From Flavobacterium album (GTDB lineage Bacteria > Bacteroidota > Bacteroidia > Flavobacteriales > Flavobacteriaceae), in contig NZ_CP029186.1 of assembly GCF_003096035.1 (NCBI RefSeq), positions 1,191,001 to 1,255,000 of the forward strand: 64,000 bases of DNA, given 5' to 3'. Position numbers and translations under genes: made by a program. Each line of letters opens with the position of its first letter. Positions within the stretch are counted from its first letter, which is position 1. This document shows positions 53,497 through 63,382 of this stretch, piece by piece. The notes beneath the pieces are model-generated. The model searched no databases. It worked only from the letters and a program-made list of their open reading frames with translations, and was not told the origin of the DNA.

Positions 53497-54303
53497 ATGG
53501 AGGATAAGAGGATATTGTATGTATCATCTGAAGTAGTGCCGTATCTGGCAGAGAATGAGGTCTCGTTAATGTCGTATGATGTGCCGAAAATGATAAATGA
53601 CCAGGGGGGCCAGATTAGGATCTTTATGCCCCGCTATGGCAATATCAATGAAAGGAGGCACCAGCTGCACGAAGTCATCCGTCTTTCGGGAATGAACCTA
53701 GTGGTGAACGACATGGATATGCCCCTTATCATAAAGGTGGCCTCTATTCCTAAAGAAAGGATACAGGTCTATTTTATAGACAACGATGAGTATTTTAAGC
53801 GCAAAGCTACTTTTACTGATGAAGAAGGGGAGCTTTACCCGGATAACGACGAACGCGCGATCTTTTTTGCCAAAGGCGTTGTCGAGACCGTGAAAAAACT
53901 CAACTGGGTGCCGGATATAATCCACGTGCACGGCTGGATGGCCGCAATGCTGCCTATATATATGAAGCATTACTACAAGCATGAAGCCCTTTTTGCCGAT
54001 ACAAAGATCGTGACTTCGGTGTACAACCAGTCTTTCGACGGCACGCTTGACAACGATATGCTGAAGAAAGTGCTGTTTGACAATATCCCTGAAAGTGACG
54101 TAAAGGTGCTCGAGGTGCCTAATTACGAAAATATACTGAAAGCATCCATAGCACATTCGGATGCGCTGATCATTGCTTCCGAAAACCTTTCGGCCGGGCT
54201 GCAGCAGGCTGTTGAGGATTCCGGTAAGCCGTTTTTGCCGTATGTGTCCAAAGATAATTTTGCAGAGGCATATACTAATTTCTATAAAAATCAGGTTTTA
54301 TAG
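53497..54303 (+). CDS. glycogen/starch synthase N-terminal (GT5) domain protein, probably not a glycogen synthase
   Basis: The start is the ATG at 53497 (MEDKRILYVSSEVVPYL), two codons after a TTG. The 268-residue product covers only the GT5 half of a glycogen synthase (which is about 470 residues) and lacks the C-terminal nucleotide-binding GT-B half. In true enzymes the first loop reads KxGGLxD and binds ADP-glucose; here it is AENEVSLMSYD, so the motif is lost. IIHVHGWMAAMLPIYMK and the SVYNQSFDG segment keep the fold. It heads a likely operon with DUF4270 and glmS (gaps of 19 and 12 bases), an order I recall as common in Flavobacteria. Confidence 0.82.
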   Translation: MEDKRILYVSSEVVPYLAENEVSLMSYDVPKMINDQGGQIRIFMPRYGNINERRHQLHEVIRLSGMNLVVNDMDMPLIIKVASIPKERIQVYFIDNDEYFKRKATFTDEEGELYPDNDERAIFFAKGVVETVKKLNWVPDIIHVHGWMAAMLPIYMKHYYKHEALFADTKIVTSVYNQSFDGTLDNDMLKKVLFDNIPESDVKVLEVPNYENILKASIAHSDALIIASENLSAGLQQAVEDSGKPFLPYVSKDNFAEAYTNFYKNQVL

Positions 54304-54322
54304 TAAATCTTAAAAAAAATCT

Positions 54323-55972
54323 ATGATCAACAGTTCCTTCCTAAAGAAAATAATTCTTGCTTTAAGTGCCGTATTCATCATTTCGTGCGATACCGATTAT
54401 AATAACCTGGGTTCCGATATTATTGATGATGACGTGCACCATGGCATGTTTCAGGTTGAAGCCGGCGTTACCGCATATGACAGGCCTACGGGGATAGTAC
54501 AGTCCAACAACCTTACGCTTAATACGCTTGGTGCCTATGATAACCTCGTGTTCGGGAAAACGGTTGCCCATTTTGTAACACAGGTGCAGCTTGCCACCGT
54601 AAACCCAACGCTTTACGCTCCGGAAATAGATTCCGTGTACTTGTACGTACCATATTTCAGCAGCATTGAAAGTACCGATGCCACAACAGGCGTTAGTACC
54701 TATGACCTGGATTCTATCTATGGCGCTCCGGAAACAAAAATAAAGCTGGATGTATTCAGGAATGGCTATTTCCTTCGCGATTCAGATCCGGGCACATCGT
54801 TCGTTTCCGGCCAGAAATATTATTCTAATGACAAATCCCTTATTGATGCCGCTGTTGTAGGCTCAAGGCTTAATAATTTTTCTACAGCGCAAAACGATGA
54901 ATTCCCGATCTCTGACGATGAGATAGCGCGTTCTGCAATACCAGATGGCCAAACGGAATCGAAAGTAGTAGAGCGCAAAGCACCTGGTATTTTCCTTTAC
55001 CTGGATAAAACGGAGTTCCAGAATATGCTGTTTGGCCCTGCAGCAGCCGGTAAGCTGGTTAATAACAACATCTTTAAAGAATACTTCAGGGGGCTTTACT
55101 TCAGGGTAACGCAGCTGGAAGGCCAGTCGGTTATGGTAGTGCCAAGGTTCGACCAGGGAGTGATCACCATAAAATACAGGGACCATAATATTTCTACAAC
55201 CGAAAGCAGCGGGCATACTGTAGATAAGTTTGCCAAAAGCATGACGCTGAACCTTGATGGCAATACCATTAACTTTTTTGAGAATACCCCCAAAGAAGCT
55301 TTTACTACGGCAATCAATACTTCTGATGCGGCTGCGGGAGATGTGAGGCTTTACCTGAAAGGCGGCGAAGGATCTATGGCTTTCATCGATATTGACCAGG
55401 CAACCATAGACGCGCTCAAAGCAGAGAGCCAGGGTGGCCAGAGGGTATTGATAAACGAAGCCAACCTTGTGTTTTATATTGATGATAATACGGAGACAGG
55501 CATGGGCCAGGGACCTTCTGATCCCAAAAAGAAAGAAAAAGAGCCATTGAGGCTGTTACTCTATGATGTAAAAAACAAAAGGCCGCTGATAGATTATTCT
55601 TTGGATGCCACCACCACCACAATCAATCCTAAATACGATAAGTTTGTGCATGGGGGGATTCGTGAGGATGAGAACGGGCGCGGTACCAAATATAAAATAA
55701 GGATTACCGACCATATAAATAACCTCGTAAACAAGGATTCGACCAACGTGAAGCTGGGCCTTGTGGTGGCGGAATATATTAACCTTACGGGCAATGCTGC
55801 ATTGAAATCGCCTTTTACGGAGACTACCGGCGCAACGGCCCCTGTAACGGTTTCCACAGTGCCGGTAACTTCGGTAATGCATCCTTTCGGTACGATACTG
55901 TACGGTTCTAACTCGGCAGTACCTGAAAACAAGCGCCTTAAACTTGAAATTTTTTATACCAAACCCAATTAA
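54323..55972 (+). CDS. DUF4270 lipoprotein
   Basis: The 549-residue protein has a lipoprotein signal ending in FIISC (Cys at residue 22) followed by DTDYNNLGSDI, the DUF4270 start. The rest is beta-rich, with LDKTEFQNMLFG and YRDHNISTTESSG in the middle. It is probably an outer membrane or surface lipoprotein of unknown function confined to Bacteroidota. It is sandwiched between the GT5-domain gene and glmS. Confidence 0.88.
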   Translation: MINSSFLKKIILALSAVFIISCDTDYNNLGSDIIDDDVHHGMFQVEAGVTAYDRPTGIVQSNNLTLNTLGAYDNLVFGKTVAHFVTQVQLATVNPTLYAPEIDSVYLYVPYFSSIESTDATTGVSTYDLDSIYGAPETKIKLDVFRNGYFLRDSDPGTSFVSGQKYYSNDKSLIDAAVVGSRLNNFSTAQNDEFPISDDEIARSAIPDGQTESKVVERKAPGIFLYLDKTEFQNMLFGPAAAGKLVNNNIFKEYFRGLYFRVTQLEGQSVMVVPRFDQGVITIKYRDHNISTTESSGHTVDKFAKSMTLNLDGNTINFFENTPKEAFTTAINTSDAAAGDVRLYLKGGEGSMAFIDIDQATIDALKAESQGGQRVLINEANLVFYIDDNTETGMGQGPSDPKKKEKEPLRLLLYDVKNKRPLIDYSLDATTTTINPKYDKFVHGGIREDENGRGTKYKIRITDHINNLVNKDSTNVKLGLVVAEYINLTGNAALKSPFTETTGATAPVTVSTVPVTSVMHPFGTILYGSNSAVPENKRLKLEIFYTKPN

Positions 55973-55984
55973 TTAGCTATTGTT

Positions 55985-57832
55985 ATGTGTGGAATTGTAG
56001 GTTACATCGGTCACAGGGAAGCATACCCTGTTATTATAAAAGGCCTGAGAAGGCTGGAATACAGGGGATATGACAGTGCTGGGGTTGTTCTTTATGACGG
56101 CTCCGACCTGACATTGTGCAAAACTAAAGGTAAAGTTTCTGACCTGGAAGAGAAAGCAGCCAAAGAGATAAGTACTAACGGGAAAATTGGCATTGGCCAT
56201 ACCCGCTGGGCTACGCATGGCGTGCCGAACGATGTAAACTCACACCCGCACTTTTCAAACTCGGGCAACCTGGTAATCGTGCACAACGGTATCATAGAAA
56301 ACTATGAACCGCTTAAAAAAGAGCTTATCAAAAGGGGGTATACCTTCCAGTCGGATACTGATACGGAAGTGCTTGTAAACCTTATTGAAGACGTAAAGAA
56401 AAAAGAAAACCTTAAGCTGGGTAAGGCCGTACAGGTAGCATTGAACCAGGTAGTGGGCGCTTATGCCATTGCGGTTTTCGATAAAGAAAGGCCGGGCGAG
56501 ATCGTTGCAGCCCGTTTGGGAAGCCCGCTTGCCATAGGTGTTGGCAAAGACGAATTCTTTGTGGCCTCTGATGCATCGCCTTTTATAGAATACACATCGA
56601 ATGCCATATACCTTGAAGACGAGGAAATGGCAATCGTGCGCCTTAACAAGCCGCTAAAAATAAGGAAGATCAAAGACGATTCTTTGGTTGACCCATACAT
56701 ACAGGAGCTTCAGATGAACCTTGAGCAGATAGAAAAAGGCGGTTATGACCACTTTATGCTTAAAGAGATCTATGAGCAGCCAAGCGTAATAAAAGATACC
56801 TACCGCGGAAGGCTTCATGCCAACGAAGGCCTTATCAAGATGGCGGGTATCGAGGACAACCTCCAGAAATTCCTTAACGCCGACAGGATACTTATCATTG
56901 CCTGCGGTACTTCATGGCATGCCGGCCTTGTAGCCGAATATATTTTTGAAGAATTTGCACGCATACCGGTAGAGGTAGAGTATGCTTCGGAATTCCGTTA
57001 CAGGAACCCTATCATAAGGCCAACCGATGTGGTGATCGCTATTTCGCAATCCGGCGAAACTGCCGATACCCTTGCGGCAATCAAGCTGGCAAAACAGCAC
57101 GGCGCATTTGTATTTGGGGTTTGCAACGTAGTAGGCTCTTCCATATCCCGCGAGACCGATGCAGGCGCTTATACGCATGCCGGCCCTGAGATAGGTGTGG
57201 CTTCTACCAAAGCATTTACAACACAGATAACTGTGCTTACCCTTATAGCGCTTCGCCTTGCACAGGCCAAGGGAACTATGAACAATTCCGATTTCCACAG
57301 GTACCTTCAGGAGCTTGAGATAATCCCGGAAAAAGTTGCCGAGGCACTTATGACCAACGATGCCGCGCAAGCTATCGCTGCTATTTATAAAGATGCGCCA
57401 AACTGCCTTTACCTGGGCAGGGGCTATAACTTCCCTGTGGCGCTTGAAGGTGCATTGAAGCTAAAAGAGATATCGTACATACACGCAGAGGGCTACCCTG
57501 CTGCCGAAATGAAGCACGGCCCTATCGCCCTTATTGATGAGCAGATGCCGGTGGTGATCATCGCACAGAAACAGGAGCATTACGACAAGATCGTGAGTAA
57601 CATACAGGAGATAAAATCAAGGAGTGGAAAGATCATTGCCGTAGTGACCAAAGGCGACGTACAGGTAAGGGACCTTGCCGACCACGTAATAGAAGTGCCG
57701 GATACATCGGATGCTTTGTCGCCGCTGCTTACAACTATCCCCCTACAATTGCTATCGTACCACATCGCAGTGATGAGGGGCTGTAACGTAGACCAGCCGC
57801 GTAACCTTGCAAAATCAGTTACAGTAGAGTAA
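55985..57832 (+). CDS. glmS: glutamine-fructose-6-phosphate aminotransferase (isomerizing)
   Basis: The 615-residue enzyme makes glucosamine 6-phosphate for peptidoglycan and lipopolysaccharide. The N-terminal class II glutaminase begins with the catalytic Cys2 (MCGIVGYIG) and has GIGHTRWATHG. Two SIS domains follow at about 290-430 and 460-600, with SQSGETADTLAAI and EGALKLKEISYIHAEGY, and the C-terminus reads QPRNLAKSVTVE. The 12-base gap to DUF4270 leaves no room for a glmS ribozyme. An intrinsic terminator follows. Confidence 0.97.
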   Translation: MCGIVGYIGHREAYPVIIKGLRRLEYRGYDSAGVVLYDGSDLTLCKTKGKVSDLEEKAAKEISTNGKIGIGHTRWATHGVPNDVNSHPHFSNSGNLVIVHNGIIENYEPLKKELIKRGYTFQSDTDTEVLVNLIEDVKKKENLKLGKAVQVALNQVVGAYAIAVFDKERPGEIVAARLGSPLAIGVGKDEFFVASDASPFIEYTSNAIYLEDEEMAIVRLNKPLKIRKIKDDSLVDPYIQELQMNLEQIEKGGYDHFMLKEIYEQPSVIKDTYRGRLHANEGLIKMAGIEDNLQKFLNADRILIIACGTSWHAGLVAEYIFEEFARIPVEVEYASEFRYRNPIIRPTDVVIAISQSGETADTLAAIKLAKQHGAFVFGVCNVVGSSISRETDAGAYTHAGPEIGVASTKAFTTQITVLTLIALRLAQAKGTMNNSDFHRYLQELEIIPEKVAEALMTNDAAQAIAAIYKDAPNCLYLGRGYNFPVALEGALKLKEISYIHAEGYPAAEMKHGPIALIDEQMPVVIIAQKQEHYDKIVSNIQEIKSRSGKIIAVVTKGDVQVRDLADHVIEVPDTSDALSPLLTTIPLQLLSYHIAVMRGCNVDQPRNLAKSVTVE

Positions 57833-57850
57833 CATTCGATATAAATTATA

Positions 57851-57886
57851 AAAGCCGTTGAAAAATTTCCCAACGGCTTTTTTTAT
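57851..57886 (+). terminator. intrinsic terminator of glmS
   Basis: AAAGCCGTTG and CAACGGCTTT form a perfect ten-base stem with a T-run after it. Confidence 0.85.
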
Positions 57887-57983
57887 ATACATAATTCCAA
57901 AAAACATCAATATAAGCGGGCAGAATATATTTTGTAATTTTTGGGAGCTTTTATAATTGAGATATATTGATTTTAATAGATAA

Positions 57984-59378
57984 ATGAAAAAAAGACTGAA
58001 TTTGCTGATTGGTTGCTTATTTCTTACCAGTATTGTATGGAGCCAGGCCAATCAAAGGGTATATACTCCGTCTGAAATGCGTGAAGATCTGGATACGCTG
58101 GTTAAATACCTGGAAGATACGCATCCAGATATATATTACAGGTACTCAAAAGAAAACTTCTATGGCGATGTAGGCAGGTTAAAAAAAAGTCTCACCAAAA
58201 ATTTAACCCGTACGGAATTCTATTTTGCTGCTGAACCATTATTGTCAAAGTTTGATGATGGCCACACCGATTTTCACATCATAGAAGAGTATAATAGCCA
58301 GAACCCCGTTATTATTCCGTATTTCTTTAAGGTGTCGCCGGCTAAGCCATTTATAGTTTGTGCCGGAGCTTACAAGACTGTTACGTCCCAACTTCCCAAT
58401 GATGCCGAAATTCTAAGTATTAACGACATCCCGTCTTCACAAATTGCAAAAGATATTATTCGATTGAATACCGGTGAGAATGAGGATTTCCGGGCCGAAT
58501 TTGGAAGTAACTACATTTATTTTTACCTGGAGGCACTTTATCATGCCAATGGGCGATACAATATTAAATACAAGAATAATGGAAAAATTAAAACGGTACT
58601 GATCTATGGAATACGAAGCGATGAAATTAACGACAGGATTAAAAAGTTTTCTGCCACTACTATAAGTAATAATTCGGATACAGAAAAAAACTTTTCCCTT
58701 GAGATACTGGATCAAGATAAAACAGCGATCATTAAAGTAAAAAGTTTTGAATGGGAGGGTTACCAGGTATTTATCGATTCTGCTTTTAAGGAAATAAAAC
58801 GTAAGGAAATAAAAAATTTAATTATAGACCTGATCGACAATGGCGGGGGCGATTCTGATATCGGCGATGATTTTCTCCAATATATTTTAGATCATCCATT
58901 CCGGCAGTATAATAAGGCGGTAGTTAAAAACAGCAGATTTTACAAAGAAAGACTAAAGGCGCAAAAGCCTCAAAATGCAATGGACGCAAATGAATTGGAA
59001 GTGTTGCGCAAGGCAAATGGAACCCTGGATACGATTTTTTATGAAAACATAAAGATAGATGACAACGCGCTGCGATTTGGAGGTAAAGTATATGTGCTTA
59101 TCAATCTGCAGACGTATTCATCTGCAGCAGATTTTGCCCAATGCTTCAGTTTTTATAAAAGAGGATTGGTTATTGGAGAAGAGAGTGGAGGCCTTATAAA
59201 AAGCTACGGTGATATTGTGCCTGCAAAACTACCAAACACACAGTTAAACCTGACGATTTCGAGTACTTTATATTACAATATTGGTGCCGGAGAGAAGGAC
59301 TGGAGGGGTGTTATGCCGGATATAAAAGTTCCTCCACAGGGCGCGATTGCTAAAGCGCTGGAAATGATCAGGAACTAG
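57984..59378 (+). CDS. exported S41 family peptidase
   Basis: The 464-residue protein has a signal peptide (MKKRLNLLIGCLFLTSIVWSQ), an N-terminal helical region and a C-terminal S41 (tail-specific protease) domain. The segment NLIIDLIDNGGGDSD is the GG-containing strand, and TYSSAADFAQCFSF carries the likely catalytic serine. It ends GVMPDIKVPPQG. The general-base lysine of CtpA-type enzymes is not obvious, so it may belong to the tricorn/IRBP-like branch. Substrate unknown. The region is more AT-rich than its neighbours by eye. Confidence 0.83.
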   Translation: MKKRLNLLIGCLFLTSIVWSQANQRVYTPSEMREDLDTLVKYLEDTHPDIYYRYSKENFYGDVGRLKKSLTKNLTRTEFYFAAEPLLSKFDDGHTDFHIIEEYNSQNPVIIPYFFKVSPAKPFIVCAGAYKTVTSQLPNDAEILSINDIPSSQIAKDIIRLNTGENEDFRAEFGSNYIYFYLEALYHANGRYNIKYKNNGKIKTVLIYGIRSDEINDRIKKFSATTISNNSDTEKNFSLEILDQDKTAIIKVKSFEWEGYQVFIDSAFKEIKRKEIKNLIIDLIDNGGGDSDIGDDFLQYILDHPFRQYNKAVVKNSRFYKERLKAQKPQNAMDANELEVLRKANGTLDTIFYENIKIDDNALRFGGKVYVLINLQTYSSAADFAQCFSFYKRGLVIGEESGGLIKSYGDIVPAKLPNTQLNLTISSTLYYNIGAGEKDWRGVMPDIKVPPQGAIAKALEMIRN

Positions 59379-59447
59379 GACTGTTAGGGGCATGTTGTTA
59401 CATGGCACGTAATTTACGTTGTGCTAGCGTCTTTAATGCCGAAATAG

Positions 59448-59555
59448 TATTCCTATATGGCTAGGCTTATGAAGATGGGAGGTATGTGGCAGGATAACGG
59501 CAATTATACCGGTAGTCTTGAAAAGACATTTGTGGTGAAGTTTGCAGCGGAGTAA
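59448..59555 (+). other. short open frame, possible gene remnant
   Basis: In the 379-base gap between the S41 gene and atpD a 35-codon frame ends at 59555 with the translation tail GSLEKTFVVKFAAE; its best start would be the ATG at 59469. It has no convincing start context and may be the degraded 3' end of a lost gene. Apart from this and the atpD promoter the gap shows nothing I can assign. Confidence 0.2.
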
Positions 59556-59663
59556 TAATCCCCTAATTCCATCCATTTCTCAAAATCATCCCTGATGAAA
59601 TGACAATCATGAAGGCAATTTGAAATAATGCCTTGAATTATTGCAAAAAATGCAAAAGTAAAA

Positions 59664-59696
59664 TTTGCATAATTAAGATATAAAAAACTATCTTTG
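59664..59696 (+). promoter_or_regulatory. promoter of atpD-atpC
   Basis: TTTG at 59664-59667, a 21-base spacer and TATCTTTG at 59689-59696 give a full match to the Bacteroidota -33/-7 promoter. The leader to the atpD ATG is about 55 bases. Confidence 0.7.
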
Positions 59697-59754
59697 CACT
59701 CGAAAAAATAAGGTTTTTTCACAATTCGTAAATCGCTGTTTAATAAATATATAA

Positions 59755-61269
<1,515 letters not shown>

Positions 61270-61274
61270 AACCC

Positions 61275-61342
61275 GGTTGATGGTTGATAGTTGATGGTTG
61301 CCAGATTGGCCTCCAACAACTGACAACCGGCAACTGACAACC
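61275..61342. repeat. imperfect inverted repeat inside the atpD-atpC operon
   Basis: Repeated GGTTGATGGTTG-type units (61275-61300) face CAACTGACAACC-type units (61314-61342). The element sits in the 81-base gap between the two genes and ends 8 bases before the atpC ATG, so it would lie in the shared mRNA. Confidence 0.5.
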
Positions 61343-61350
61343 AAGAAACT

Positions 61351-61638
61351 ATGTTATTATTAGAAATAGTATCGCCGGAAGGCCATTTGTTTAAAGGAGG
61401 CGTTACTTCGGTAACCGTTCCCGGCGCAGACGGCGAATTCCAGATGTTGGACCACCACGCGAATATCGTATCGGTACTCGTGGCAGGAACCATCAAGATA
61501 GCTGTCCCTGATTTCAAGACCAACCAGGAGTTCTCTCCAAAGTTCAACAAATCAGAGAAAGACCAGAAGTTCCTGCTTCCTGTAAAATCGGGAACCTTGG
61601 AGCTTAAAGACAACAGGATCATTATTTTGGTTGACTAA
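61351..61638 (+). CDS. atpC: F1F0 ATP synthase subunit epsilon (short form)
   Basis: The 95-residue protein contains the N-terminal beta-sandwich (LLLEIVSPEGHLFKGG, then VPGADGEFQMLDHHA) but lacks the C-terminal two-helix inhibitory domain of the about 135-residue epsilon subunits. This short form is normal in Bacteroidota. It connects the rotor to the beta subunits. It is separated from atpD by a repeat and ends at a terminator. Confidence 0.95.
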   Translation: MLLLEIVSPEGHLFKGGVTSVTVPGADGEFQMLDHHANIVSVLVAGTIKIAVPDFKTNQEFSPKFNKSEKDQKFLLPVKSGTLELKDNRIIILVD

Positions 61639-61660
61639 GTTTTAGCCAATAGAAATATAG

Positions 61661-61692
61661 AAGCCCCTTTCAGGAATGAGAGGGGCTTTTTT
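61661..61692 (+). terminator. intrinsic terminator of atpDC
   Basis: AAGCCCCT and AGGGGCTT form the stem, followed by a T-run. Confidence 0.8.
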
Positions 61693-61705
61693 GTATTATT
61701 GCGGT

Positions 61706-62251
61706 ATGGATTATAAAGAGAAAGATATTTTAGTCAGCGAGGGCAGTAGGTCAATTTTGAGTATTGCGGTGGCATGCCTTTGTTTCGGTGGCGCATTGGC
61801 GATGGGTTATTATGCTTTCGCCAGCGATGAAATCGAAGATAACGATCCGATGTTGTTTGCTTTGGTCTTATTTTTAATCGGTTTGGGATTTTCAGCAGTT
61901 ACTAATATTCATTTTGACCTTGCTGAAAGAAAATATAAAAAGGAAGTTGCGATAGGAAGAATAGCTGTAGGTAAATGGTATCACTTGCCTCAGATAGAGT
62001 ACGTATCTGTCTTCAAACAGAGAACTATAAGTGATGATGGCCGACACCCCCATACAAGGAGTATTCGCTATGATGTAAATGTATGGTACGGTATATCAAA
62101 ACATTTTACGATATATAGTAATGTAGAAATTGAACCTGCCTATAATATTGCTATGCGTATAGCAGTAAAATTAAATACGGATATGCTCGACGCTACAATA
62201 CCAAATGACTTTAAATGGGTTGAACTTCCCGTAAAAGATATTTCCGTTTAA
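61706..62251 (+). CDS. small membrane protein of unknown function
   Basis: The start is the ATG at 61706 (MDYKEKDILVSEG); the earlier start at 61676 would lie inside the atpC terminator. The 181-residue protein has two hydrophobic helices (about residues 19-40 and 50-70) and a cytoplasmic C-terminal domain (KRTISDDGR region, ending FKWVELPVKDIS). I do not recognise the family. Its end overlaps the end of the convergent gene by four bases. Confidence 0.65.
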   Translation: MDYKEKDILVSEGSRSILSIAVACLCFGGALAMGYYAFASDEIEDNDPMLFALVLFLIGLGFSAVTNIHFDLAERKYKKEVAIGRIAVGKWYHLPQIEYVSVFKQRTISDDGRHPHTRSIRYDVNVWYGISKHFTIYSNVEIEPAYNIAMRIAVKLNTDMLDATIPNDFKWVELPVKDISV

Positions 62252-62490
62252 TTTCTGCTGTTCCGTTTTATCAATTTATAAGTTGAAAAAACAATACCCA
62301 GTATGCTTATAACTATGATGCCAATAAGGATATCAATTGTGAGGCACAGATCCCTGCCGGACGTTTGCGAGATGCAATCGCCGTACTCCTTCACTTCGTA
62401 TTTCAGGCTTACCATAGTGTTCAGGATCCCGAAAGCACTAATGGCTATAACAGCAAGGCTGACAGCAATAGCAAGTATGTATTTACCCAT
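62248..62490 (-). CDS. small two-helix membrane protein of unknown function
   Basis: The 80-residue product has two hydrophobic segments (about residues 5-28 and 50-68) separated by a loop with two cysteines (GDCISQTSGRDLCLT) that would face the periplasm. Its ATG overlaps the stop codon of the upstream lipoprotein gene (TAATG), which supports it as a real gene. No family recognised. Confidence 0.6.
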   Translation of the reverse strand: MGKYILAIAVSLAVIAISAFGILNTMVSLKYEVKEYGDCISQTSGRDLCLTIDILIGIIVISILGIVFSTYKLIKRNSRN

Positions 62491-63122
62491 TAGTAATTTA
62501 GTTTCACATTCTCTTCATAATCCCAGCCTTCCATCCACGCGATCTTCCACCTGCCATTTTCCTTAACCACCTTTATGTGGTAGTGTTCATTTTCCCAGTC
62601 TTCACCAAAACCTGTCCAGTTCCAGTATAAATCGGCGGTATTGGAAATCATTTTTTCAATAACTACATTTATCTTGTCAAAATCATCTGTTGGCTGGTCC
62701 TGGCACCTGCACCATGCATTGACATCAGACCCTCCAAAAGGCGGCATATCGCCCTCTTGCCATTCTGCTTTGCCATTACGCAGCAGTTCGTCCTGCTTGT
62801 TGAATATGCGGGCTGTGTTGTCCACAAATTCCTTGGCAAACAATCCGCTTTTGGATAACTCTTTTTCATACAGTTTTTGGTCTGCGTGGTCATATCCTAC
62901 AATCAGGCTATCTTTGGTGACAGGACTGAAACCACTTGGCCCATCCGCGATATTAAGCCATTTATACACGTTTTTTACTAGTAGTGTAATTTCATTCCTG
63001 TCCTTTTCGGCTTGTTGTACCTCAATCCCGGAATTGCGTGTTGCATTGGGTTCCGTTTCATTTTTGCAGGATATCAAAAAACCTGATAAACAAATAAGGG
63101 CTATAATTTTTAAGTGTCTCAT
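62490..63122 (-). CDS. lipoprotein of unknown function
   Basis: The 210-residue protein has a lipoprotein signal ending in FLISC (Cys19), and a soluble domain with a VNAWCRCQDQP segment and a C-terminal HYHIKVVKENGRWKI followed by GWDYEENVKLNY. The last part is reminiscent of NTF2-like or DUF3828-type domains, but this is a weak impression. It is translationally coupled to the small membrane protein that follows. Confidence 0.7.
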   Translation of the reverse strand: MRHLKIIALICLSGFLISCKNETEPNATRNSGIEVQQAEKDRNEITLLVKNVYKWLNIADGPSGFSPVTKDSLIVGYDHADQKLYEKELSKSGLFAKEFVDNTARIFNKQDELLRNGKAEWQEGDMPPFGGSDVNAWCRCQDQPTDDFDKINVVIEKMISNTADLYWNWTGFGEDWENEHYHIKVVKENGRWKIAWMEGWDYEENVKLNY

Positions 63123-63166
63123 ATCAGAATATATTACGAACCGAAAATAGCGATTTATAAATTACC

Positions 63167-63379
63167 TTATTCATTTTCAGGGATGAATTCCATAATGTCC
63201 CCGGGCTGGCATTCCAACACTTCGCATATCGCCTCAAGGGTAGAGAAGCGTATCGCTTTCGCCTTCCCGGTCTTCAGGATAGATAGGTTGGCTGTGGTAA
63301 TGCCTACCTTATCGGCCAGTTCGTTGCTGCGCATTTTGCGTTTAGCCAGCATTACGTCGAGATTGATGATAATGGGCAT
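63167..63379 (-). CDS. XRE-type transcriptional regulator, YozG-like
   Basis: The 70-residue protein is almost entirely a helix-turn-helix: LAKRKMRSNELADKVGITTANLSILKTG with recognition helix in ITTANLSILK, then FSTLEAICEVLECQPGDIMEF. It matches the small Cro/CI-type regulators that are paired with DUF2975 membrane proteins. It follows the DUF2975 gene by three bases, so the pair is an operon and may act as a regulator with its membrane sensor or partner (inference). Confidence 0.88.
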   Translation of the reverse strand: MPIIINLDVMLAKRKMRSNELADKVGITTANLSILKTGKAKAIRFSTLEAICEVLECQPGDIMEFIPENE

Positions 63380-63382
63380 AGG

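Noticed and set aside
53497..54303. true glycogen synthase (glgA)
   Set aside because: The product is about half the needed length, lacks the GT-B C-terminal half and the KxGG motif, and no glgC or glgB is nearby.
55973..55985. glmS ribozyme or riboswitch upstream of glmS
   Set aside because: Only 12 bases separate DUF4270 and glmS, too little for a ribozyme, and the ribozyme is not known from Bacteroidota.
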